Assembly: GCF_004364865.1 (NCBI RefSeq)
Contig: NZ_SOAU01000001.1
Coordinates: 3,380,001 to 3,444,000, forward strand
Origin: Ilumatobacter fluminis
Lineage (GTDB): Bacteria; Actinomycetota; Acidimicrobiia; Acidimicrobiales; Ilumatobacteraceae
Direction of reading: 5' to 3'
DNA: 64,000 bases
In this document: piece by piece, positions 33,148-41,150 of the stretch
Layout: the number at the start of each line of letters is the position of its first letter
How positions within the stretch are numbered: position 1 is the stretch's first letter
Made by a program: the position numbers and the translations under genes
The notes under the pieces: generated by a model
Told to the model about the DNA's origin: nothing
What the model saw: the letters and a program-made list of their open reading frames with translations, nothing else
Database searches by the model: none

Positions 33148-34533
33148 TCAGCGGGCGTCGAGGTCGGCGCGGACGTCGACGATGGCGTCGCGCAGAGTCG
33201 CCACGACGCGGTCGATCTCGTCGCGGGTGATCACGAGCGGCGGCGACATGACGTTGAGATGCACCATGGGGCGCACGATCAAGCCCCTCGGCTCGCACGC
33301 GTTGGCCACGAGCTTGCCGACGTCGAGTTCCTCCGGGTACAGCTCCTTCGTCTCGCGGTCGGCGACGAACACGACGCACGCCATCAGGTGCGAGCCGCGC
33401 ACCTCGCCGACCATCGGGAGGTCGGTGAGGGTCCGCAGCTGCTCCATGAAGTACGGGCCGACGTCGCGGACGTGCTCGAGCAGCCCCTCGCGCTCGATGA
33501 TCTCGATGTTCTTGAGCGCCGCCGCACACGACACCGGATGCCCCGAGTACGTGTAGCCGACCGCGAAGTAGCGGTCGTGACCTTCTTCGGCGATCACGTC
33601 GTAGATCCGGTCGCTGATGATCGTTGCGCCGAGCGGGAGGTACCCCGAGGTGAGCCCCTTGGCCGAGGTGATGATGTCGGGCACGATCCCGAACACCGAC
33701 TCGGAGGCGAACCACTCCCCCAGCCGGCCGAAGCCGGTGACGACCTCGTCGCTGACGTAGACGATCTCGTGCTCGGCACAGATCCGACGGACCCGCTGGA
33801 GGTAGTCGGCCGGCGGCAGGATGACACCGCCCGACCCCATGATCGGTTCGGCGAAGAAGGCGGCGACCTTGTCGGCGCCCAGTTCGGCGATCGTGGCCTC
33901 GAACTCGTCGACGAGATCGTCGGCGAACTCCTGCTCGGTGCGGCCGTTGCCGTGGTGGTAGTGGTCGGGCGACGACAGGTGATGGATCGTGTCGTCGATG
34001 TAGTCGAAGCCGGGCACCCGGTCGCCGGGCTTCCCGCCGATCGAGACGGCGGCGAAGGTCGTGCCGTGGTAGGCGTCGATCCGGCTGAGCACGTGGCGTC
34101 GCTCCGGTTGGCCCTTGGCGTACCAGTAGAACTGGATGGTGCGGTACGCGACGTCGATCGCCGTCGAACCACCGCTCGACAGGAAGACCCGGTTCAGGTC
34201 GCCCGGTGCGAGTTCGGCGAGCTTCTCGCAGAGACGCCCGGCGGGCACGTTCGTCATGTCGACGAACGGATTGGCGTAGGCGAGGTCACGCACCTGCTGG
34301 GCGATCGCGTCGGCCATCTCGTCGCGACCGAGGCCGACGTTGGTGCACCACATCCCGCCGACCGCGTCGATGTACGACCGCCCGTCGGTGTCGACCAGCT
34401 CGACGCCGGCACCGCGATCGATCGGGAGGACCTCGTCGACGAGATAGGTGTCGAACACCTGGTACGGATGGAAGAAGTGGCGGCGGTCGCGCTCGACGAT
34501 CGCTCGGGTCGAGTCGGGGCCGACGTCGGTCAT
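33148..34533 (-). CDS. Class III aminotransferase (PLP-dependent)
   Basis: A 461-residue omega-aminotransferase. GGSTAIDVAYR binds PLP phosphate, SDEVVTGFGR supplies Asp262, and Lys292 in ITSAKGLTSGYLP is the Schiff-base lysine. YTYSGHPVSCAAAL is a family block. Relatives act on beta-alanine, putrescine or similar omega-amino compounds with pyruvate. ATG 34533 is chosen over a longer start at 34680, which would overlap the divergent ligD-type gene. Only 40 bp separate it from that gene. Confidence 0.92.
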   Translation of the reverse strand: MTDVGPDSTRAIVERDRRHFFHPYQVFDTYLVDEVLPIDRGAGVELVDTDGRSYIDAVGGMWCTNVGLGRDEMADAIAQQVRDLAYANPFVDMTNVPAGRLCEKLAELAPGDLNRVFLSSGGSTAIDVAYRTIQFYWYAKGQPERRHVLSRIDAYHGTTFAAVSIGGKPGDRVPGFDYIDDTIHHLSSPDHYHHGNGRTEQEFADDLVDEFEATIAELGADKVAAFFAEPIMGSGGVILPPADYLQRVRRICAEHEIVYVSDEVVTGFGRLGEWFASESVFGIVPDIITSAKGLTSGYLPLGATIISDRIYDVIAEEGHDRYFAVGYTYSGHPVSCAAALKNIEIIEREGLLEHVRDVGPYFMEQLRTLTDLPMVGEVRGSHLMACVVFVADRETKELYPEELDVGKLVANACEPRGLIVRPMVHLNVMSPPLVITRDEIDRVVATLRDAIVDVRADLDAR

Positions 34534-34561
34534 GCGCACATCGTGCCAGCTCGCGATGCCG

Positions 34562-34567
34562 TACGCT
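34562..34567 (+). promoter_or_regulatory. -10 element of the LigD-polymerase gene
   Basis: TACGCT, six bases, ATG. The same hexamer and spacing occur at 47436 and at 48613 (minus). Confidence 0.6.
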
Positions 34568-34573
34568 CCGCAC

Positions 34574-35599
34574 ATGGCGAAAGCGAACGAGTTCGGCGAA
34601 CCGGTCGAGCTCGAGGCCGAGGGTCGGGCCGTCACGGTGACGAATCCCGACAAGGTGCTGTTCCCCAAGATCGCCGCCACGAAGCTCGATCTCGCCCAGT
34701 ACTACCTGGCGGTCGGCGAGCCGCTGATGCGGTGGATCCGGAACCGGCCGGTGCTGCTCGAGCGGTACCCGAACGGGGTCGGCCAGAAGAGCTTCTTCCA
34801 GAAGCGGATCCCCGAGTCGGCGCCCGACTGGTTGACGACCACCACCGTGCAGACGATCAACGGCACGCCGTCACGGGCACTCGTGATCGCCGACCTGGCC
34901 CACGTGATCTGGGCCGCGAACATGGGGGTGCTCGGGCTACACGTCTGGCAATACACGGCCGACAAGCCGCAGTGGAGCGACGAGCTGCGGATCGATCTCG
35001 ATCCGTCACCGGGCCAGACGTTCGACGACATCCGCGAAGCGGCGATGCTCGTCCGGCTCTACTTCGCCGAGCACGGCATCCGGTCGTACGTGAAGACGAC
35101 CGGCAGCAAGGGCATGCACATCTATGTGCGCGTCGTCGACGGGTTCGACAGCTTCGCCGTGCGCGGCGCCTCGGTCGTGATCGCCCGCGACCTGGCCGAT
35201 CAACACCCCGACGTGTTCACCGCCGAGTGGTGGAAGGAGCTGCGCGAGGGCAAGGTCTTCGTCGACTTCAACCAGAACGCTCCGCACAAGAACGTCTTCG
35301 GGGCCTGGGGCGTGCGGCCGCGGGTCGGCGCCCAGGTGTCGACGCCGATCGAGTGGGACGAGGTGATGAGCGTCGACCCCGACGCACTCACGTTGCGCAC
35401 GGTGCCCGACCGGTACGCCGAGACCGGCGACCCGTGGCACGACATCGATGATCATCCGCAGGACATCGGTCCGTTCGTCGAGCGGTTCGCCGACCAGATC
35501 GCCGACGGCGTCCCCGACGCACCCTGGCCACCCGTGTACCCGAAGATGCCGAACGAGGCACCGCGAGTGCAGCCCAGCCGGGCCCGCAAGACGGAGTGA
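34574..35599 (+). CDS. Stand-alone LigD-type polymerase/primase
   Basis: A 341-residue archaeo-eukaryotic-primase-like polymerase of the LigD-POL family, which fills gaps in non-homologous end joining and can add ribonucleotides. NPDKVLFPKIAATKLDLAQYYLAVG and LERYPNGVGQKSFFQKR are family blocks. IDLDPSPGQTFDD gives the catalytic DxD, and KTTGSKGMHIYV the His. VFVDFNQNAPHKNVFGAW follows. No ligase or nuclease domain is attached and no Ku gene is in the window. It is led by TACGCT six bases upstream of ATG 34574. Confidence 0.93.
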   Translation: MAKANEFGEPVELEAEGRAVTVTNPDKVLFPKIAATKLDLAQYYLAVGEPLMRWIRNRPVLLERYPNGVGQKSFFQKRIPESAPDWLTTTTVQTINGTPSRALVIADLAHVIWAANMGVLGLHVWQYTADKPQWSDELRIDLDPSPGQTFDDIREAAMLVRLYFAEHGIRSYVKTTGSKGMHIYVRVVDGFDSFAVRGASVVIARDLADQHPDVFTAEWWKELREGKVFVDFNQNAPHKNVFGAWGVRPRVGAQVSTPIEWDEVMSVDPDALTLRTVPDRYAETGDPWHDIDDHPQDIGPFVERFADQIADGVPDAPWPPVYPKMPNEAPRVQPSRARKTE

Positions 35600-35605
35600 G
35601 ATGCA

Positions 35606-35627
35606 GGTCGGTCGACGTCGACCGACC
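35606..35627. terminator. Bidirectional terminator between converging genes
   Basis: A perfect 22-bp palindrome with half-site GGTCGGTCGAC lies between the stops at 35599 (plus) and 35632 (minus). Its GGTCGG end matches that of the palindromes near 6.6 kb. There is no loop or T-run, so a cruciform or binding site is possible. Confidence 0.55.
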
Positions 35628-35631
35628 GGGC

Positions 35632-36738
35632 TCAGCAGAAGCGGACGGAGGCGATGGGCGGGAGGTTGCTCGACACCTCGTGCCAGTGGTCGCCACCGTC
35701 GCCGGTCCACCAGAGCGAACCGGTGGTCGATCCCATGAGGAGCTCGTCACCGGTGTCGTCGATGTCGAAGGCGTGGCGGTAGATCAGGTCGTAGGCCGGG
35801 CCGTCGGGAAGGCCTTGGTGGAGCACGTCGAACGTGGCGCCGCCGTCGCGGGTGCGGGTGACGACGAGTTTGCCGTCGACCGGCATCCGCACCTCGTCGC
35901 TGACGCCGGGTACGAACCATGCCGTTTCGGGGTCGGCGGGGTGCACTGCGACGGCGAAGCCGAAGGTCGACGGTCCGGCCTCGGTGATCTCGGTCCAGCG
36001 GTCGCCGTTGTCGGTCGAGCGGAAGATGCCGCAGTGGTGCTGCGTCCACAACATGTCGGGCGCTGCCGCACATCGCACGACACGGTGCGGATCTTGTGTG
36101 TCCGGGTCGTCGGCCTGGTCAGGCGGCACGAAGTCGGCCCGCATGCCGTGGGCGGCGATCGCCCAGGTAGCGCCGCCGTCGTCGGTACGCCACGCTCCAC
36201 CACAGGAGACGCCGACGACGAGGCGACCCGGTCCACGGGGATCGATCGAGATCGAGTGGACGCCGGCGTCGTCGTAGCCGCCACCGAACCACTTCTGTCG
36301 TGACGGATGGTTCCACAGCGACTCCACGAGCTGCCAGGAATCGCCTCGGTCGCTCGACCGGAACAGACCGCCGGGGATCGTGCCGCACCACAATACGCCG
36401 GGTTCGTCGGGGTGGCCGGGTTCGACGATCCAGGCGAGCTGGGTCGCCCACTCGATCTCCTGCTGCGACATCGGGTTGAGCTCGCTCACGCCGTCCGGCT
36501 TGGGTGGGTACTCGGGTGCTGCGATCTCGGGCCAGGTGGCACCGCCGTCGTCGCTGCGGTGGAGGTGGACACCGAAGTGCCCGTGGTCGAGCGACGCGTA
36601 CAGCGCACCGTCGCGGGGGTCGTGGACCGCGTTCGTCACTCGAACGCCGGGGAAGGCCGGATCGGAGAGCTGGAACGCGCCGTCGGTGGCGGTCAGGGTG
36701 AACAGGCCCTTGCGGGTACCGATCAGTGCAGTGGACAT
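35632..36738 (-). CDS. BNR/sialidase-like beta-propeller protein
   Basis: A 368-residue soluble beta-propeller. Asp-box repeats of the form SxDxGxxW recur: RSDDGGATW, RSSDRGDSW, RTDDGGATW, RSTDNGDRW and TRDGGATF. It begins TALIGTRKGLFTL. Such proteins are often annotated exo-alpha-sialidase or glycosyl hydrolase, but sialidase catalytic residues are not evident, and there is no signal peptide. The upstream MoaD-like gene ends one base before its ATG. Its GGAGG is made from the Gly-Gly codons of that protein, so they are tightly coupled. The two probably act together. Confidence 0.88.
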   Translation of the reverse strand: MSTALIGTRKGLFTLTATDGAFQLSDPAFPGVRVTNAVHDPRDGALYASLDHGHFGVHLHRSDDGGATWPEIAAPEYPPKPDGVSELNPMSQQEIEWATQLAWIVEPGHPDEPGVLWCGTIPGGLFRSSDRGDSWQLVESLWNHPSRQKWFGGGYDDAGVHSISIDPRGPGRLVVGVSCGGAWRTDDGGATWAIAAHGMRADFVPPDQADDPDTQDPHRVVRCAAAPDMLWTQHHCGIFRSTDNGDRWTEITEAGPSTFGFAVAVHPADPETAWFVPGVSDEVRMPVDGKLVVTRTRDGGATFDVLHQGLPDGPAYDLIYRHAFDIDDTGDELLMGSTTGSLWWTGDGGDHWHEVSSNLPPIASVRFC

Positions 36739-36739
36739 G

Positions 36740-37027
36740 TCAGCCTCCGGAGAGCGCTTGGAAGACGTGCACGGTGGCGTGCTCGCCGACGGGATCGGTC
36801 AATTCGGTGCGGTCGGTGATGAGGTCGCCGTCGACGAACAGAGCGACGTGTTTGCGGACGCCACCGGCGTCGTCGAGCACGTAGCCACGCACGACCGGGT
36901 GCCGGTCGAAATAGGCGTCGAGCACGGCGCGCAGGTTCGTTCCCGGCACCTCGGCGTCAGGACACTCGACGTGTCGCCGGAACGCCTTCGCGAACACGAC
37001 CTCGGCCACGTCCCGACTGTACGCCAC
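36740..37027 (-). CDS. MoaD/ThiS-like ubiquitin-fold protein with C-terminal Gly-Gly
   Basis: A 95-residue beta-grasp protein. FRRHVECP, LRAVLDAYFDRHPVVRGYVLDD and RKHVALFVDGD match the MoaD/ThiS pattern, and it ends VHVFQALSGG. The free Gly-Gly terminus is that of sulfur-carrier and ubiquitin-like proteins activated by an E1-like enzyme. No MoeB/ThiF-type gene lies in the window. I recall this protein next to a BNR propeller in other bacteria, but no function. Start GTG 37027 is probable; an in-frame GTG at V7 is possible. Confidence 0.85.
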   Translation of the reverse strand: MAYSRDVAEVVFAKAFRRHVECPDAEVPGTNLRAVLDAYFDRHPVVRGYVLDDAGGVRKHVALFVDGDLITDRTELTDPVGEHATVHVFQALSGG

Positions 37028-37035
37028 CGAGCGGA

Positions 37036-37049
37036 CCCGTGATCACGGG
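37036..37049. repeat. 14-bp perfect palindrome
   Basis: CCCGTGATCACGGG spans the stop of the deazaflavin-type gene and lies just upstream of the MoaD-like start. It could be an operator for that operon. Confidence 0.45.
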
Positions 37050-37522
37050 ACGTGAAAGGCGACCATGGGGATCTCACCCATCATGCGGGTGCGGTCAGCA
37101 TCGGTGCCGTCGTACGAGACACCCATCACGTCATAGAGCTTGGCGGCCGTCTTGGGGTGCTCGCGCTCGTACACGGACATGAAGACGGAGGCTTCCTCTG
37201 CATCGAGGAAGCGGACGGTCGCATCGGCGTGACGGCTGTTCCCGACCCAGACCGCATCGAGCCCATCGGCCTGCAGGTTCCGGTACCAGTCGGCCTGCGG
37301 GCCGGTGCCCGAGGTGCAGATGTACTCATTCGCCTCGGGGTTGCGGCCGGCCACTTCGATCACCGTGCGGTACACGTTGCCGCTCGTGCGCCCCCGGTGC
37401 TCGAGCATCACGAATCGCTTTCCGAAGAGGAACCCGAGCTTGGCGCGAAAGAGGTACGTCGGTGCCTTGAGAAACCACTTGAGTGCGCCGGTGGGCTTCT
37501 TGCTCAGGTCGAGGAACGCCAT
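37043..37522 (-). CDS. Nitroreductase-family deazaflavin (F420)-dependent oxidoreductase
   Basis: A 159-residue DDN-like split beta-barrel protein. FVMLEHRGRTSGNVYRTVIEV and the CTSGTGPQADWYRNLQADG block match the F420-binding family that includes M. tuberculosis Ddn. The membrane-adjacent N-terminus (LKWFLKAPTYLFRAKLG) is seen in several members. ATG 37522 is seven bases after TAGGTT (37530-37535). The substrate is unknown. A second family member lies at 40303-40686. Confidence 0.9.
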   Translation of the reverse strand: MAFLDLSKKPTGALKWFLKAPTYLFRAKLGFLFGKRFVMLEHRGRTSGNVYRTVIEVAGRNPEANEYICTSGTGPQADWYRNLQADGLDAVWVGNSRHADATVRFLDAEEASVFMSVYEREHPKTAAKLYDVMGVSYDGTDADRTRMMGEIPMVAFHVP

Positions 37523-37529
37523 GAGCCGG

Positions 37530-37535
37530 AACCTA
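37530..37535 (-). promoter_or_regulatory. -10 element of the DDN-like gene
   Basis: TAGGTT on the minus strand, seven bases, then ATG 37522. Confidence 0.5.
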
Positions 37536-37576
37536 CACGGGCGACACCGTCACCCTGAGCCGTTCGGATTTCGCGA

Positions 37577-38041
37577 TCAGCTGGGGTCCGGCACGACGAC
37601 GACCGGGACGGGCGACATGCGCTGGATGTCGTCGCTGACCGAGTGGTGGAAGAGCCGTTCGATCCAGCCGCGATCGTGGGCCGACACGACGATGGCGTCG
37701 GCGCCGCAGTCGGTGGCTTCGTCGATGAGGGCGTCGGCGGGGTCACCGATCAGCCCGACGGCGGCGGCGTCGGGGCGGCCCGAGTCGGCGGCCGCCTGCT
37801 GGGCGACGGCACGGGCCGACTGTTTGGTTTCCTCGGGGTCGAGTTCGGTGTCGACCGGAGCGACCCCGACGGGAGCGACGCCGGCGGGGCCGTAGGCGCC
37901 GGGCGGCGTGAGCGGAACCGGGCGCGCCACGTGAGCGAAGCGAAGGGTGGCGTCGGGGAACAGCGAGGCGGCAGCGAGCGTGGCCCGCTTCGCGCCCTCC
38001 TCGGCATCGACGGCGATGAGGATGGTCGCTGGGTTCGTCAT
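37577..38041 (-). CDS. Universal stress protein family
   Basis: A 154-residue UspA-fold protein. The first strand has ATILIAVDAEEGAKRA; the end reads ADAIVVSAHDRGWIERLFHHSVSDDI and SPVPVVVVPDPS. The usual ATP-binding GxxGx9G(S/T) segment is altered, with H in place of the last G, so nucleotide binding is uncertain. A Pro/Gly-rich insert lies at ~45-65 (TPPGAYGPAGVAPVGVAP). The ATG overlaps the EamA stop by ATGA. Confidence 0.87.
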   Translation of the reverse strand: MTNPATILIAVDAEEGAKRATLAAASLFPDATLRFAHVARPVPLTPPGAYGPAGVAPVGVAPVDTELDPEETKQSARAVAQQAAADSGRPDAAAVGLIGDPADALIDEATDCGADAIVVSAHDRGWIERLFHHSVSDDIQRMSPVPVVVVPDPS

Positions 38042-38940
38042 GGCCGCGCGGTACCCGAGCCGCGACGCCACGAAACGCCACGCCACGGGGCCGGCCGCGC
38101 TCCCCCACCGAGGGTGGCGAGGCCGAGCACGACGAGGCCGGCGCCGACCCAGCCGAACCAGGCGAGACGTTCGTCGAGGACGGTGACGGCCAAGATCGCT
38201 GCCGTGACCGGTTCGGCCAGGGTGAGGGTCGTGGCCGTCGCCGCCTCGACCGCTCGTAGGCCCCATCCGTACAGGACGTAAGCGAGAGATGTGCACGCCA
38301 GGCCGAGGTGGAGGGCCATCAGGAGGCCACCGGGTTCGGTCAGCCAGCCCATCGGTTCGATGAACAGGAGCGGGGCCAGCAGGAGGGCGCCGATCGAGAA
38401 CTGCCATGCCGAGGCCTGGGTCGACCCGACACCGCGCTCGATCAGGCGGCGGGTCGCAATCGCGTACAGCGCATAGCCGAGGCCGGCCGTGAGCGAACCG
38501 AGGAGTCCGACGAGGCTGAAGCGGGCCCCCGACTCGCCGGCGAAGACCAACAGGCATCCGCCGGCGACGGCGAGTCCGGTGGCTCGCGCCCACGCCGCGG
38601 TGGGGCGCACTCCCATGCCCCACTGAACCACTCCGGCGAATGCGGGTCCGCTCCCGAGTGCCACGATCGTGCCGAGCGCGACCCCGAGGCGCTCGGTCCC
38701 GGTGAAGAAGCCGGGCTGGTACGCGGCGACACCGACGGCGCCGGTCGCGACCCATCGCCACTCGCGACGGATGGCCGAGGTGTGGGCGCCGCCGCGCACG
38801 AAGAGCCAAAGTCCGACCGCACCGATCGCGATCCGGACGGCGCCCACGCCGAGCGGAGTCGCCGCATCGGGGCCGAGCGCCTGCGCAGTGCCGGTCGAAC
38901 CGAACAGCACGGCAGCGGCGAGGATGGCGACGACGTGCAC
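38038..38940 (-). CDS. EamA/DMT-family transporter
   Basis: A 300-residue protein with about ten helices in two EamA halves. The second half has AYVLYGWGLRAVEAATATTLTLAEPVTAA, which includes the LxEPv motif. A short basic cytoplasmic tail follows (WRGVSWRRGSG). GTG 38940 is eight bases after CACAAT (38949-38954). It is co-transcribed with the universal stress protein. Export of an amino acid or related metabolite is likely. Confidence 0.88.
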   Translation of the reverse strand: MHVVAILAAAVLFGSTGTAQALGPDAATPLGVGAVRIAIGAVGLWLFVRGGAHTSAIRREWRWVATGAVGVAAYQPGFFTGTERLGVALGTIVALGSGPAFAGVVQWGMGVRPTAAWARATGLAVAGGCLLVFAGESGARFSLVGLLGSLTAGLGYALYAIATRRLIERGVGSTQASAWQFSIGALLLAPLLFIEPMGWLTEPGGLLMALHLGLACTSLAYVLYGWGLRAVEAATATTLTLAEPVTAAILAVTVLDERLAWFGWVGAGLVVLGLATLGGGARPAPWRGVSWRRGSGTARP

Positions 38941-39015
38941 GGTCGGCGATTGTGGCAGAGCCGAGCACGGAGCCCGTCAGGGAATATTGTTGCGAGCACA
39001 AGGGTTTGATTCGAC

Positions 39016-39720
39016 ATGACGACACTCGACATCCGGAGAGCCGACGAGCGGTTCGCCACCCAGCTCGACTGGCTCGACTCCAAGCACTCCTTCAGCTTCG
39101 GCCCCCACTACGACCCGGCGAACACCGGCTTCGGCCTACTGCTCGTCAACAACGACGACGTGGTCCGCGGCGGCACCGGGTTCGGCACGCACCACCACCG
39201 CGACATGGAAATCGTCACCTGGGTGCTGTCGGGCGCGCTCGAGCATCGCGACTCCGAGGGCAATCACGGGATCATCGAGCCGGGACAGGCCCAGCGCATG
39301 TCGGCCGGGTCGGGCATCCTTCACAGCGAGCACAATGCGAGCCCCGACGCCGACGTCCACTTCCTCCAGATATGGGTCCCACCCGACACCCGCGGCATCA
39401 CGCCGGGCTACGAGCAGAACGAGGTCGGCGACGAACTCGATTCGGGCCGCCTGTTCCGGATTGCGTCCGGGAAGGGCGACGGCGCCGTCCACATCCATCA
39501 ACAGGGCGCCGAGTTGTGGGGCGGCAGGGTGAGAGCGGGCGAGACCGTCGACCTGCCGACCGACCGCCACGTGCACGTGTTCGTGGCTCGCGGCGCCGGC
39601 ACGCTGCAGCCCGGCGGGCTGCTCGCCACGGGCGACGCCGCACGGGTGACCGAACCCGACGGCCTGTCGTTCACCGCCGGCGACGACGGCGCCGAACTTT
39701 CGATCTGGGTGACCGCCTGA
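39016..39720 (+). CDS. Pirin-family bicupin
   Basis: A 234-residue pirin/YhhW-like bicupin. Metal ligands are visible as His59, His61 (GTHHHRDME), His103 and Glu105 (ILHSEHN), the quercetin 2,3-dioxygenase-like site. LSGALEHRDSEGNHGIIEPGQ is the family block. The true substrate of bacterial pirins is often unknown. A TATTGT hexamer (38985-38990) and AAGGG (39000-39004) precede the ATG, so this gene may have a normal leader. It lies just before a nitroreductase. Confidence 0.92.
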   Translation: MTTLDIRRADERFATQLDWLDSKHSFSFGPHYDPANTGFGLLLVNNDDVVRGGTGFGTHHHRDMEIVTWVLSGALEHRDSEGNHGIIEPGQAQRMSAGSGILHSEHNASPDADVHFLQIWVPPDTRGITPGYEQNEVGDELDSGRLFRIASGKGDGAVHIHQQGAELWGGRVRAGETVDLPTDRHVHVFVARGAGTLQPGGLLATGDAARVTEPDGLSFTAGDDGAELSIWVTA

Positions 39721-39740
39721 CCGTCTGTCAGAGTGGGCAC

Positions 39741-40298
39741 ATGCAGTTGGACGAGTTCGCCGAACTGGTACGGAGCCGCCGGACGCACATGCTGGTCGAT
39801 CAGGGCCGGGCGGTCCCCGACGTCCTGATCGACCGGCTGTGCGACCTGGCGACCTGGGCGCCCAACCACAAGCGCACCTGGCCGTGGAGGTTCGCCAGCT
39901 GCACCGGCGAGGCCCGGTTCGGGCTCGGCGAAGCCTTCGTCGCCGACATGATCGATCGCGACTTCGGCGACGACGGCAAGCGGGTGAAGACGATGACCAA
40001 GTACGGCCGCACCCCCGCCGTCCTGGTGGTGGGCTGCGCACCGCACGAGAACGCGTCGCTGCACGACGAGAACCGTGACGCCGTGGCGGCCGGTATCCAG
40101 AATCTGCTCCTCGGGGCGACGGCCGCCGGACTGGCCTCCTTCTGGTCCACGGCGCCGATCCTCGACGGGGAGCACTCGCTCGCCTTCTGCGGATTCGAGC
40201 CCGACGACCGGATCGTCGGCGTGATCTACCTCGGCTGGCCGGTTTCGACCGTCGACGCACCGGATCGCCCGCCGGTCGAGGTGACCCACCTGGGCTGA
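39741..40298 (+). CDS. Nitroreductase-family FMN protein
   Basis: A 185-residue nitroreductase fold. LVRSRRTHMLVD supplies the Arg pair that binds FMN phosphate, LCDLATWAPNHKRTWPWRF is the substrate-side loop, and GATAAGLASFWST is near the C-terminus. It resembles RutE/HadB-like members. ATG 39741 is six bases after CAGAGT. It follows pirin by 20 bp. Confidence 0.9.
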   Translation: MQLDEFAELVRSRRTHMLVDQGRAVPDVLIDRLCDLATWAPNHKRTWPWRFASCTGEARFGLGEAFVADMIDRDFGDDGKRVKTMTKYGRTPAVLVVGCAPHENASLHDENRDAVAAGIQNLLLGATAAGLASFWSTAPILDGEHSLAFCGFEPDDRIVGVIYLGWPVSTVDAPDRPPVEVTHLG

Positions 40299-40302
40299 AC
40301 CG

Positions 40303-40686
40303 TCAGCCGAACTCGATGGCGACGGCGGGGACGTCGTAGCACCAGGCGTCGTAGGTGAGGCCGATCGACGGATCGCCACCCCACACGTACTTGTCGCCCA
40401 TCAGGTCGCCGACCCGGCGTCGCTCGTCGGGTTCGACCACGACTCGGGCATGGCCGAGATGGGTCGACCCGGCCAGCTTCACGACGACCTCCCGGTTGAA
40501 CAGGAGGTTCTGGTACCAGTCAGCGCCGACACCGTTGCCCGAGATGAGATACATCGTCCCGCCGTCGACCCCGAACCAGATCTCGATCTCGTGCGGATTG
40601 CCGGTGTTGCGGCCGGTCGTCACGATGTCGCAGCAGTCGACGTCGGCGTGCTCTCCCAACCACGTGGCGATCGACCGTTCCGACAT
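40303..40686 (-). CDS. Nitroreductase-family deazaflavin-type protein
   Basis: A 127-residue split beta-barrel protein. IVTTGRNTGNPHEIEIWF and YLISGNGVGADWYQNLLFN match the F420/FMN-binding DDN-like family. ATG 40686 is six bases after TACCCT (40693-40698), so the longer start at 40737 is unlikely. It converges with the nitroreductase gene four bases away. The substrate is unknown. Confidence 0.88.
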   Translation of the reverse strand: MSERSIATWLGEHADVDCCDIVTTGRNTGNPHEIEIWFGVDGGTMYLISGNGVGADWYQNLLFNREVVVKLAGSTHLGHARVVVEPDERRRVGDLMGDKYVWGGDPSIGLTYDAWCYDVPAVAIEFG

Positions 40687-40692
40687 GGTGTC

Positions 40693-40698
40693 AGGGTA
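40693..40698 (-). promoter_or_regulatory. -10 element of the deazaflavin-type gene
   Basis: TACCCT on the minus strand, six bases, ATG 40686. Confidence 0.5.
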
Positions 40699-40700
40699 GG

Positions 40701-41084
40701 TCAGGCGGCGGCCACGACGGCGATCTCCATCCGCCACGCCGGTTGGGCGAGGGCGGGCACGGTCACCAATGTGGAGGCGGCCCGGTGGCCACCGAGGAAG
40801 CGGTCACGAGCGGCCATCACCTCGGCCAGCGGTTCGCCGACGACGGCGTAGGTGGTGACCGAGACGATGTCGGCCGGGCGCATGCCGGCCTGGTCGAGCA
40901 TGGCGCCGATGTTCTGCCAGACGACCTCGGCCTGTTCGGCGATGTCGTCGGGCACGGTGCCGTCGGGTTGCACGGGTACGACGCCCGAGGTGTGCAGCCA
41001 CTTCGAGGCGCCCTCGGTGACGACGGCGTGTGCGTAGTTGGCGGCGGGCGGAGCGATCGACGAGGGGTTCACGGCGCGGTTCAC
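40701..41084 (-). CDS. RidA family (enamine/imine deaminase-like)
   Basis: A 127-residue trimeric RidA/YjgF-fold protein. LHTSGVVPVQPDGTV, MLDQAGMRPADIVSVTTYA and HRAASTLVTV, which holds the conserved Arg, are present. PAWRMEIAVVA closes the active site. RidA members hydrolyse reactive enamines from PLP enzymes; not all are active. GTG 41084 is seven bases after GAGACT; VNPSS at 41072 is an alternative. Confidence 0.9.
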   Translation of the reverse strand: MNRAVNPSSIAPPAANYAHAVVTEGASKWLHTSGVVPVQPDGTVPDDIAEQAEVVWQNIGAMLDQAGMRPADIVSVTTYAVVGEPLAEVMAARDRFLGGHRAASTLVTVPALAQPAWRMEIAVVAAA

Positions 41085-41150
41085 GACGCCGAGTCTCGCG
41101 CCGGCCGCCGCCGGTCTCCGCACCGCCTCGATCGCGGCAAGACTGAGGCG

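Noticed and set aside
36740-37027. Assignment of the MoaD-like gene to molybdopterin synthesis
   Set aside because: No moa, mog or moe gene is near and the coupled neighbour is a beta-propeller, so only the fold is supported.
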